From Kiritimatiellales bacterium (lineage in GTDB: Bacteria; Verrucomicrobiota; Kiritimatiellia; Kiritimatiellales; Pontiellaceae): a DNA stretch of 18,257 nt. Position numbers and translations under genes: made by a program. The stretch spans positions 1 through 18,257 of the forward strand of contig WFRA01000112.1 of the NCBI GenBank assembly GCA_015486775.1, in the 5' to 3' direction. This document shows positions 8,868 through 15,457 of the stretch, in pieces. The first letter of the stretch is position 1. Every line of letters begins with the position of its first letter. The notes under the pieces are model-generated. The model had not been told where the DNA came from. It did no database searches and saw only the letters and a program-made list of their open reading frames with translations.

Positions 8868-9542
8868 ATGCGCATCCTGGTTATTGAAGACGACCGCAAG
8901 ATTTCATCGTTCCTGAAAAAGGGCTTCAAGGAGGTGGGCTATGCCGCCGACGTGGCTGGAGATGGAGAGGAGGGATTGCTTCTCGCCCGCCAGGATCACT
9001 ACGATGCCATCGTGGCGGATCTGATGCTGCCGAAGCTCGACGGGCTCGGAATGATCGAGCGCGTGCGCGCCGAGGGGATCGATACGCCGGTGATCATCCT
9101 GAGCGCCAAGCGCTCGGTGGACGACCGCATCCGCGGCCTGCAGGCGGGGGGCGACGACTACATGGTCAAGCCCTTCTCCTTCTCGGAGCTGCTTGTCCGC
9201 GTCCAGACCCTGCTGCGGCGCTCGCAGCGCACCCCGCAAGCGACCATTTTGGAGGTGGGCGACCTCAAGCTCAACCTGACCGAACACACCGCCGAGCGCG
9301 GCGGCGAGGAGATCGACCTCCAGCCGCGCGAATTCGCCCTGCTCGAATACATGATGCGCAACGCGGGCCGGGTGGTCACCAAGACCGCCATCCTCGAACA
9401 CGTCTACGACTATAGCTTCGACCCCCAGACCAACGTCGTGGATGTGCTGGTTTGCCGGTTGCGCAACCGGATCGACAAGCCCTTCGACCAAAAACTCATC
9501 CACACGATCCGCGGGGTTGGCTATGTCCTCAAAACAGACTGA
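8868..9542 (+). CDS. OmpR-family response regulator
   Basis: A 224-aa transcription regulator with a receiver domain (1-118) and a winged-helix DNA-binding domain (about 128-222). The acidic pocket EDD is at 7-9, the phospho-acceptor is Asp51 in ADLMLPKLDG, Ser79 is in LSAK, and the conserved Lys101 is in MVKPFS. The DNA-binding half has LQPREFALLEYMMRNAGRVV and the closing TIRGVGYVLK. The sequence style is that of the CusR/CopR heavy-metal group, but the signal cannot be deduced. CGGAG precedes the ATG by about 7 bases. Its 3' end overlaps the kinase by 20 bases. It is divergent from run B, with the duplicated element between them. Confidence 0.95.
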   Translation: MRILVIEDDRKISSFLKKGFKEVGYAADVAGDGEEGLLLARQDHYDAIVADLMLPKLDGLGMIERVRAEGIDTPVIILSAKRSVDDRIRGLQAGGDDYMVKPFSFSELLVRVQTLLRRSQRTPQATILEVGDLKLNLTEHTAERGGEEIDLQPREFALLEYMMRNAGRVVTKTAILEHVYDYSFDPQTNVVDVLVCRLRNRIDKPFDQKLIHTIRGVGYVLKTD

Positions 9543-10953
9543 CTTGCTCCACCTGACCCTCGGCTTCCGGCTGGCATTGCTCTACACCGTATTCCTCGCC
9601 GTTTCGTTCGCGGTGCTCTTCGCCACCACCTACCAGCTCGTCGCCCGCGTGGCCGAGACCCGCGACCGCGATGTGGTCCAGGCCCAGCTGGAGCAGTTCA
9701 GCACGCTCTACGCGCACGGCGGGGTTTCGGCGATCGCCAACTATTTCAACCAGCCCATCAATCCCCGCACCTCGGTCTTTGTCCGCATTGTGGATCGGAA
9801 CAACCAGGTGCGCTTCATCACGGTCTCGCATCCGCTCTGGAACCTGCTCGACCAAAAGATGAAGGCGGGCAAAAAACCCGCGGTGAACGAATCGCGCTGG
9901 GACGAGCTGGCGCGGGAGGAGTCGGCGGGAAGCTGGATGGTCGGCACCCTGCGGCTCAACAGCACCTACTACCTCCAGGTGGGGCGCAACAACACGCAGA
10001 GCAAGCTGGTGCTCGCCCAGTTCCGCCGCATGGGCATGCGCATCCTTCTACCCGCCCTGCTGCTCAGCCTGCTCGGCGGCTGGCTGGCCGCCCGCGGCGC
10101 GCTCGTCCCCCTGCGGGCGCTCAACCAAACCATCCGCAACATTCTCCAGACCGGCGACCTGCAGCAGCGCGTCCCCGAAGATACGCAACGCGGAGAGCTC
10201 GGAACCCTCGGCGCCATGTTCAACCGCATCCTCGACAAAAACGAAATGCTCGTGCAGGGGTCGAAGGACACGCTCGACAACGTGGCCCACGACCTGCGCA
10301 CCCCCATGACCCACCTGCGCAACTCCGCCGAGCACGCCCTGCAGATGGCCGAACCCGATCCCATCATTTTGCGCGAAGCCCTCGCCGACTGCATGGAGGA
10401 GTCCGAGCGCATCCTCTGCATGCTCAACGCCCTGATGGATCTTGCCGAAGCCAGCACCGGCGGCATGGCCCTGCATCCCGAAAGCGTTCCGCTGCGCGAG
10501 CTGGCCGACGAGGTGGTCGAACTCTATTCCCTCGTCGCCGAGGAGCGCGGCATTGCGCTGCGCAACGATGTGCCCACCTACCTAACCGTGCAGGCCGACC
10601 GCCTGCGCCTGCGCCAGGCCCTCACCAACCTCGTCGACAACGCCATCAAATACAGCCCGGAAGAGAGCGAGGTTGTGCTGGACGGAAGTTCCGCCGACTC
10701 GCAGGTCTCCCTCTCCGTCCGCGACCACGGCTACGGCATCGCCAAGGCGGATCTGGATCGGATATGGGACCGGCTCTACCGCTGCGAACAGAGCCGCGCC
10801 ACTTCCGGACTCGGGCTAGGCCTGAGCATGGTCTGGGCCATCGCCGAAGCCCACGGCGGAACCATCGACGTGCGGAGCCAGCCCGGAGAAGGCTCCACCT
10901 TCACCCTCCATCTCCCCCGGGGTGGCCAAAAGGATGTAGCGGCGGTTCCATGA
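9523..10953 (+). CDS. Sensor histidine kinase (CusS-like)
   Basis: A 476-aa membrane kinase, cognate partner of the preceding regulator. Layout: TM1 about 14-36, a periplasmic sensor region about 37-170, TM2 about 172-192, HAMP about 193-245, then the H-box DNVAHDLRTPMTHLR with phospho-acceptor His256. The ATP-binding part has the N-box LTNLVDNAIKYSP (Asn373), G1 DHGYGI (Asp401) and G2 GLGLGLS (429-435). I chose ATG 9523 (MSSKQTDLL) because the sequence upstream of it in this frame is a shadow of the regulator. This gives a 20-bp overlap, consistent with coupling. The periplasmic region is not rich in His or Met, so metal sensing is not supported by the sequence itself. Confidence 0.95.
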   Translation: MSSKQTDLLHLTLGFRLALLYTVFLAVSFAVLFATTYQLVARVAETRDRDVVQAQLEQFSTLYAHGGVSAIANYFNQPINPRTSVFVRIVDRNNQVRFITVSHPLWNLLDQKMKAGKKPAVNESRWDELAREESAGSWMVGTLRLNSTYYLQVGRNNTQSKLVLAQFRRMGMRILLPALLLSLLGGWLAARGALVPLRALNQTIRNILQTGDLQQRVPEDTQRGELGTLGAMFNRILDKNEMLVQGSKDTLDNVAHDLRTPMTHLRNSAEHALQMAEPDPIILREALADCMEESERILCMLNALMDLAEASTGGMALHPESVPLRELADEVVELYSLVAEERGIALRNDVPTYLTVQADRLRLRQALTNLVDNAIKYSPEESEVVLDGSSADSQVSLSVRDHGYGIAKADLDRIWDRLYRCEQSRATSGLGLGLSMVWAIAEAHGGTIDVRSQPGEGSTFTLHLPRGGQKDVAAVP

Positions 10954-11015
10954 AATGCCGCTACAAAACACGCTGGAACCAAGCCGGCCGATTGCTCCGC
11001 CTTTGCTTTTCGTAG

Positions 11016-11034
11016 GATGAGGCTCCGCCTCGTC
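11016..11034. repeat. Hairpin, 8-bp stem with TCC loop
   Basis: GATGAGGC and GCCTCGTC pair around TCC with one T-G wobble, 62 bases after the kinase stop. There is no poly-T tail. Confidence 0.6.
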
Positions 11035-11312
11035 TTGCGGGATTGCGCCTTCTAAAATCAATAGAGAGGTTCCCTCTTCGAAGCTCAAACCAGAAAATGA
11101 TTGAACTCGGGCGGAAGAATTGTGGATCGCTAATCGCGCGAATGGGGAAGACTGGAAAGTAAGTTTTTATAGATTAGTGCGATGAACCGTGCTTCCAGCA
11201 CTATTTCCTTCGGAAATTATGCGGCGCTTGCGCGCGTGATTCGCGATCAGAAAAATACGTGGTTCCGGCTCTGCCGGGTTGGGGTTAGTACTTTGCTCAA
11301 TGCGATCTAATG

Positions 11313-11329
11313 GCAGGCGAGACGCCTGC
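11313..11329. repeat. Hairpin, 7-bp perfect stem with AGA loop
   Basis: GCAGGCG and CGCCTGC are perfect complements around AGA. This is the strongest of the five triplet-loop palindromes in this intergenic region. Confidence 0.6.
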
Positions 11330-11454
11330 GATACTGTTCGTACCGCCGAGCCACGGGAGCCGGAAAGCAGAGGGCACCGACAAATGTCCAGAGGTTGGAA
11401 GCGGTCGGGGCGAGCGGCAGCCCGGAATATTTCCCGGAGCTGGCGGGGTGATGT

Positions 11455-11673
11455 CTAGATCCTTACAGATTTTGTTAGAATCCATATTTTCGAGCTCGCA
11501 CAGGATAGAGAGGCGATACTGTAGGGGCGCGATTCCCCGTCGACGGTATGCAACGCCACGCGATCGCCCGACACGAAGTCCAAGCCGCCGCGCTCAAGCG
11601 AAAGAACAAACAATTCGTCGTGAACCACTTCGACATGCCGCACCGCATGCCTTGTCGATCCGCCGTTCTTCAC
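11455..11673 (-). pseudogene. Truncated ferredoxin-NADP reductase-like gene (FAD domain stub)
   Basis: A 72-codon frame starts at GTG 11673, overlapping the msrB stop (GTGA). Residues about 12-57 read VRHVEVVHDELFVLSLER, then GLDFVSGDRVAL and SRPYSIAS. This is the start of a flavin-reductase FAD-binding barrel: a beta-strand 'xVxxxxELFxLxLER', a 'FxxGDxVAL' strand, and the RPYSIAS flavin motif. Directly after the motif the sequence becomes unrelated and stops at TAG. The remaining FAD domain and the whole NAD-binding domain (about 180-200 residues in relatives) are absent. None of the three minus-strand frames downstream resumes a recognisable match. I call it a decayed 3' partner of the msrB operon. 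A redox partner for MsrB would have been a sensible role, but that is inference. Confidence 0.65.
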
Positions 11674-12179
11674 CGCGTTTCATCCTTCCGGCCCAGCGGG
11701 GCGGAGGTGCTCTTCCTGAAAGAAATGGAGGCGGAGTTGATGCAGTAGCGTAGGCCGGTGGGCGGTGGGCCATCGGGAAAGACATGGCCGAGGTGCGCGC
11801 CGCATTTGCTGCAAACCACTTCCGTCCGTACCATGCCCGCAGACGTGTCACGATGCTCGGTGATCGCCTGGTCATTGACCGGCTTGAAATAGCTGGGCCA
11901 GCCACAGCCGGAATCAAACTTGGTGTCGGAGAGAAACAGATCCTGACCGCAACAGACGCAGGAGTAGATGCCTAGCTCTTTGTGGTTCCAGTATTTCCCC
12001 GTATATGGACGTTCGGTTCCCTTTTCGCGGGTGATGCGGTACTGCTCGTCCGTCAGTTGCGCCCGCCACTGAGCATCGGTTTTCACCACCGTGTTGGTCG
12101 TCGGCATTGCCCCTCCCTTTTCTTTTTCACACGCCGCTAGGACGGCGGCAAGCATTGCGATTGGAACTACCCGATTCAT
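11670..12179 (-). CDS. msrB: Peptide-methionine (R)-S-oxide reductase, lipoprotein form
   Basis: A 169-aa MsrB that repairs methionine-R-sulfoxide. The N-terminus [17 protein letters not shown] has a lipobox ending at Cys17, so it is predicted to be exported and lipid-anchored in the envelope. The MsrB fold shows zinc cysteines Cys74/Cys77 (CVCCGQ) and Cys123/Cys126 ([12 protein letters not shown]), [10 protein letters not shown] at 88-97, and the catalytic Cys146 in RYCINSAS. The start ATG overlaps the upstream lipoprotein stop by four bases (ATGA) and has GGAGG eight bases before it. The gene stop overlaps the GTG of the truncated reductase. An envelope MsrB needs an electron donor; no DsbD-like or thioredoxin-like partner is in the window. 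Confidence 0.95.
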   Translation of the reverse strand: MNRVVPIAMLAAVLAACEKEKGGAMPTTNTVVKTDAQWRAQLTDEQYRITREKGTERPYTGKYWNHKELGIYSCVCCGQDLFLSDTKFDSGCGWPSYFKPVNDQAITEHRDTSAGMVRTEVVCSKCGAHLGHVFPDGPPPTGLRYCINSASISFRKSTSAPLGRKDETR

Positions 12180-12661
12180 GATCCAGCCTCCGCATTCAAG
12201 ACCCCTGTACTCTGGTTTGCGTTCAAAGCGCCGACAACCCTTTTTCCGCCCGGCTTGTACAGAAGAAACACCTGCACCGGGCCGGAGCCCTGCACGGCCC
12301 GGATTTCGAGGGTCTCGCCTCGCCGGGAGGCTTGCAGGCGAAAGGAGTGCTCCGCGCTTTCGGTCTGGACAATTTTCCAACCCTTGGAACGCAGCAGGTT
12401 GTCGAAGCGCTGGCGGGCGGCGGCCAGGTCCAGCTTGGTTTTCAGGTCGGCACCGACCAGCGCACTGTTTGGAATCCTGCCGTGCCGCCCGATCTCGAAA
12501 TCCGCCATCAGCAGATATTTGGGAAAGAGCAGCGGCTCCGGGCGCAGCTCCGGCTCCAGATAGGTCATGGCCTCGTCGTCGTCCACCACCACGGGCGGAA
12601 CCGCCGTGCAGCCCGCCAAGAGTAGCAGCAATGGAAACAGGGCTATCGAAAATCCTTTCAT
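12176..12661 (-). CDS. Hypothetical lipoprotein
   Basis: A 161-aa predicted lipoprotein of unknown function. The signal [18 protein letters not shown] has a lipobox ending at Cys18, followed by an acidic linker ([15 protein letters not shown]). The remainder is a compact alpha/beta region with [14 protein letters not shown], then alternating strands ([24 protein letters not shown]). I do not recognise a family. The 239-codon open frame starting at 12895 is rejected because it runs through the divergent gene. The chosen ATG at 12661 has only a weak ribosome site. It is coupled to msrB by a 4-bp overlap, so both probably act in the same envelope compartment. Confidence 0.75.
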   Translation of the reverse strand: MKGFSIALFPLLLLLAGCTAVPPVVVDDDEAMTYLEPELRPEPLLFPKYLLMADFEIGRHGRIPNSALVGADLKTKLDLAAARQRFDNLLRSKGWKIVQTESAEHSFRLQASRRGETLEIRAVQGSGPVQVFLLYKPGGKRVVGALNANQSTGVLNAEAGS

Positions 12662-12774
12662 CGCGTCGGAAAGTAGCAAAACGACCCTGCGCGACCAAGC
12701 AGGCTGTGGCAAAACCTTGGCGGCGAGGCATCCTTGGTGTAGGTTGCGGTCCGATCTGAAAGGGGAGGATGCAA

Positions 12775-13071
12775 GTGGCCTGGTTCGAAGAGAGAAATGG
12801 ATGCCTGATTCTAAACCTACGGGTGGTTCCGCGCGCATCGAAGGATGCCATTCAGGGGCGGCTGGGCGATGCGCTAAAAGTGCGCATCCAGGCACCGCCG
12901 GTGGAGGGCAAGGCCAACGCCTATCTCGTCAAATTCCTTTCCAAGCATTGGAAGGTTCCACGCCGCGACATCAAAATCCTCTCCGGCGGAACCGGCCGCA
13001 ACAAGCGGATCAGCATATCGAATCCGCCGGATGAGCTGCGCAAGGCACTGTTGGCAATCGGCGATGGATAG
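12775..13071 (+). CDS. DUF167 / YggU-family protein
   Basis: A 98-aa small conserved protein of unknown function. The family core is clear: [38 protein letters not shown], then [22 protein letters not shown] place the start at GTG 12775, not ATG 12769. The GGGGAGG ribosome site ends directly against the ATG (zero spacing) but is six bases from the GTG, a normal distance. With the ATG the product would be two residues longer. It is divergent from the lipoprotein/msrB operon. Confidence 0.9.
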   Translation: MAWFEERNGCLILNLRVVPRASKDAIQGRLGDALKVRIQAPPVEGKANAYLVKFLSKHWKVPRRDIKILSGGTGRNKRISISNPPDELRKALLAIGDG

Positions 13072-13205
13072 GTACCGACGGTGGTTTCTCGTTTTTAAGA
13101 AGCAAAGGATTCCACAGTCTGGAAACAATGGAGGAAATCAGGGATAAACAACACCTATTTCGCTTGCAGCCCATCTGTGGCATGGCAACTGCTCCCAGAA
13201 CGCTC

Positions 13206-13538
13206 ATGAAAAACAAACAACCGAACCTCAGCCTGATCGACATGGATGTCGGGAGTATCCTAAGCTACGAGCTCACCGCGGAGTCGCTCACCACCAAGCT
13301 TTTCCGGACTTTCACCCTCAACACCATTCCACTCAAACAGGTGGTGGAACTTCGCGAGGCCACCGAAAAGGACATCACCCCGCTCAACCGGGTGAACTGG
13401 TTCAGCTCCTTCAAGCGCCGCTCGCTCTGCCCGGTGTATACCCTCCAGGCAACCAAAAAATCGCCCCGCGTTTTCATGCGGCTCGACCAAGGATCCTACG
13501 TGGCCATGGAAGACACCCTCGGGCGGATAAATGCATAA
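13206..13538 (+). CDS. Small hypothetical protein, PH-like, tandem copy 1
   Basis: A 110-aa soluble protein, 136 aa if the in-frame ATG at 13128 is used. Neither start has a convincing ribosome site. I prefer 13206 because similarity to copy 2 begins soon after it. The pattern of short strands, SYELTAESLTTKLFRTFTLN then TIPLKQVVELREAT, resembles bacterial PH-like domains, in which a strand pair ends in 'IPL..I'. It then has RRSLCPVYTLQATKKSPRVF and a closing helix. No membrane segment or signal is visible. It overlaps copy 2 by eight bases, so the pair is co-translated. Function is unknown; the PH-like fold is inference from the pattern. Confidence 0.7.
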   Translation: MKNKQPNLSLIDMDVGSILSYELTAESLTTKLFRTFTLNTIPLKQVVELREATEKDITPLNRVNWFSSFKRRSLCPVYTLQATKKSPRVFMRLDQGSYVAMEDTLGRINA

Positions 13539-13896
13539 GCCCGCCCCCACCACGCTCCTGACTCCTTTTTCGATCGGCTCGCCCTGCGCCCACAAGCTGC
13601 AGGGCGACTGCATTGTCAGCTATTTCCTTGGGCTCTTCCCGATCCGGACGATTCCCCTTTCCGAGATCCGCTATCTCCGGCTGGCCACGCGCCGCGAGGC
13701 CGGCCCGGCCTACCTGCTTTTCAATTGGATCAGCTTCCTCCCCCATCGCCGTTCCATCCGCCCGGTCTATGTCCTGCAAACCAAAGGCCGGTTGCGGATC
13801 TTCCTCAAGCTCGAAAACGGTGCCCACTTCAAGCTCCGCCAGGCCATCGGCCGGACAAACGAGCAGCGCCCCCGCTCCCAGCGCATGGCCGCCTGA
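13531..13896 (+). CDS. Small hypothetical protein, PH-like, tandem copy 2
   Basis: A 121-aa paralogue of the preceding gene. Shared blocks include 'TIPL..I..LR.ATRR' versus 'TIPLKQVVELREAT', 'RSIRPVYVLQTKGRLRIFLK' versus 'RSLCPVYTLQATKKSPRVFM', and the final 'QAIGR' versus 'DTLGR'. A moderately hydrophobic central stretch (AYLLFNWISFLP) replaces the more polar NRVNWFSSFK of copy 1. It ends with a basic tail. The ATG lies inside the last codons of copy 1 (8-bp overlap) with GGGCGG upstream. The conserved blocks and overlap indicate an old tandem duplication, and possibly a heterodimer, which is inference. Confidence 0.75.
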   Translation: MHKPAPTTLLTPFSIGSPCAHKLQGDCIVSYFLGLFPIRTIPLSEIRYLRLATRREAGPAYLLFNWISFLPHRRSIRPVYVLQTKGRLRIFLKLENGAHFKLRQAIGRTNEQRPRSQRMAA

Positions 13897-14006
13897 GCGG
13901 ACTCGCCGGAACTTTCCCGGAGATATCCAAAAGCCCGGACGGCTTGCTTCCCACTGGAATCGCGACCCCGCATCACGGGCCACCTCACGATCTACAACGG
14001 GACGAA

Positions 14007-14056
14007 TGAAATATCTCTGAAATATCCCTTGCATTTCAAAAAAAATCAGAGACAGT
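14007..14056 (+). promoter_or_regulatory. Tandem 11-bp direct repeat and putative promoter, copy 1
   Basis: TGAAATATCTC (14007-14017) is directly followed by TGAAATATCCC (14018-14028), then TTGCAT (14029-14034) and, 16 bases on, GACAGT (14051-14056). The same layout lies upstream of the next secreted-protein gene. Two adjacent 11-bp repeats abutting a -35-like position resemble the box layout used by OmpR/PhoB-type regulators. Alternatively, TTGC could be a sigma-54 -12 element, but the -24 GG is missing. It lies 166 bases upstream of the ATG. Confidence 0.55.
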
Positions 14057-14194
14057 CGGCGTAGTAGATGGGTTGGGAGTGCCGGGCGACGCAAACAGGA
14101 AAGTATTTTGCGTGATCCTGTGCCCCGCGCCTGCGCCGCCGCGGTACCGGGGCGGGGAGATCGTGCAGCAAGAAAACTCAAAGGAGGGTACATC

Positions 14195-15160
14195 ATGAAG
14201 ACAGCCAGACCAAAAACAAACCGGATCGCACTCTGCGGCATGGTTGCCTGCGGATTGTTCGCGGGAGCCCAAGCTTCGCATGCCATCGATGCAATAGACC
14301 ATTTCGACTACGCGGACGGCGCGCTCGCCGGCCAAAACGGGGGATCCGGCTGGAACGGGGCGTGGTACCACGACACGAGCTACAACGCAACGATCAACGT
14401 GGCGGGCGGAAAGCTAGACTTCGTCAGCGCCGGAACCGAAGCGAAGACTTCGGACATCTTCCGAGACCTCGCCGAACCGATCAGCAACAAGGTCGCCTAC
14501 GTAAGCGTACGCATGAAGAATCAAAACGGGGGGCTGCGCTACTTCGGCATAAAACCCTTTACCACCTCCATGCTTATTGGATCGGGCAGCACGCAAACAA
14601 ACTGGACAATCGACAATGTCGTCAACGGAACAAATACCATCCTGATAAGTTCCGTCCCCAACTCGTCGGAGTCGCTGCTGGTGCTGAAGGTCGAGTTCGA
14701 TGCCGCCCCCGGCGGAGTCAACGAGATGGTCACCTTCTGGGTGAACCCCGACGAGTCCGTTCCCGTGTGGCAGTTGGACGTGGCCGACGCGGTCGGCGGG
14801 CAAAGCTACGAAACCTCCAAGGACTATGGAAGCATCTCCAGGCTCCGCGTCGTCAGCGGAGGCTACAGCACACACTATACCCCCGGCTATACCGACTTTA
14901 CCGCGGATGATATCCAGATCGTTCGCGAGCCGCTCTTCGTCGGGGATGTGGCAATCAGCCCGCTCCCGAACACGAATGCCGTCGCCCTCTCCTGGGCAAC
15001 GGGCAGTAGCGACATCAGCTATTCGGTCGAAAAGAAAACCGATTTGACCGATACAACCTGGGATCCCTCTATAACAGGCATTCCAGGAAATGGAGGCGAT
15101 GTAACGGTCACGACCGCGGTCGAACAGGCGGAGTCTTTCTTCCGCGTTACCGGGGAATAG
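14195..15160 (+). CDS. Secreted protein, paralogue of the PEP-CTERM protein but without the tail
   Basis: A 321-aa exported protein. The signal peptide starts MKTARPKTNRIALCGMVACG and cuts around AQASHA at residue 30. The mature part begins with DHFDYADGALAGQNGGSGWNG, a motif common in PVC extracellular proteins, and folds as a jelly-roll-like beta region (YVSVRMKNQNG, WTIDNVV, VTFWVNPDES, DDIQIVRE). The last about 65 residues, with VALSWATGSSDISYSVEKK and a terminal SFFRVTGE, form a fibronectin-III-like 'source-of-meaning' module often found at the ends of such proteins. No PEP motif, transmembrane tail or LPXTG is present. AGGAGG lies about 7 bases before the ATG. The open frame continuing upstream to 14108 is rejected on this basis. 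Substrate or role is unknown. Confidence 0.8.
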   Translation: MKTARPKTNRIALCGMVACGLFAGAQASHAIDAIDHFDYADGALAGQNGGSGWNGAWYHDTSYNATINVAGGKLDFVSAGTEAKTSDIFRDLAEPISNKVAYVSVRMKNQNGGLRYFGIKPFTTSMLIGSGSTQTNWTIDNVVNGTNTILISSVPNSSESLLVLKVEFDAAPGGVNEMVTFWVNPDESVPVWQLDVADAVGGQSYETSKDYGSISRLRVVSGGYSTHYTPGYTDFTADDIQIVREPLFVGDVAISPLPNTNAVALSWATGSSDISYSVEKKTDLTDTTWDPSITGIPGNGGDVTVTTAVEQAESFFRVTGE

Positions 15161-15246
15161 CAAATCGCAGAAGGATAGTAAAAACCGCACGGTTGCCGGG
15201 ATTGCGGCTCCGCTTTTGAGCGGGTCGGTTTCATGCGGAGAAGGCC

Positions 15247-15297
15247 AGAAATATTTCTGAAATATTTCTTGCTTTTCCAAAACAAACCGGGAACAAT
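15247..15297 (+). promoter_or_regulatory. Tandem 11-bp direct repeat and putative promoter, copy 2
   Basis: AGAAATATTTC (15247-15257) and TGAAATATTTC (15258-15268) are directly followed by TTGCTT (15269-15274). After 17 bases comes AACAAT (15292-15297), a 4 of 6 match to a -10. The arrangement matches that upstream of the first paralogue. It lies 189 bases upstream of the ATG at 15458. Confidence 0.55.
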
Positions 15298-15457
15298 GCG
15301 GCTTAGTGCTTGGGACAAGGTGTCGGATGGTGCGAAGAGAAAGAGCGTTGCTTTGCCAACTCGCGCTCCGTACCGCCAGCGGACCAAGCAGAGGGTCGGT
15401 CGTTCCCGCACCGAGGCGGAAAAGACCATGAACAGAGAAACACAAAGGAGATACACC

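Larger units (their letters stand above)
10954..11454. other. About 500 bp without a gene, rich in 3-nt-loop hairpins
   Basis: I find no credible coding frame. Five perfect inverted repeats with exactly three loop bases are present: GAGGC-tcc-GCCTC (11019-11031), AGAGG-ttc-CCTCT (11065-11077), ATTTCC-ttc-GGAAAT (11203-11217), CCGGC-tct-GCCGG (11265-11277) and GCAGGCG-aga-CGCCTGC (11313-11329). None is followed by a T-run, so they do not look like ordinary terminators, though the first could end the kinase transcript. The two operons converge on this region, and a truncated reductase gene ends at its right border. Confidence 0.6.

Noticed and set aside
9523-10953. Assigning the two-component system to copper or silver sensing (cusRS)
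   Set aside because: The family style is similar, but the periplasmic region has no visible metal-binding cluster and no efflux genes are nearby.
13128-13205. Longer N-terminus for the first PH-like gene
   Set aside because: No good ribosome site at 13128 and no similarity to copy 2 in the extension, though it cannot be excluded.
14018-14032. Sigma-54 promoter upstream of the secreted proteins
   Set aside because: TTGC fits a -12 element, but TGAAATA at -24 lacks the invariant GG in both copies. The tandem 11-bp repeat reading explains more of the conserved sequence.
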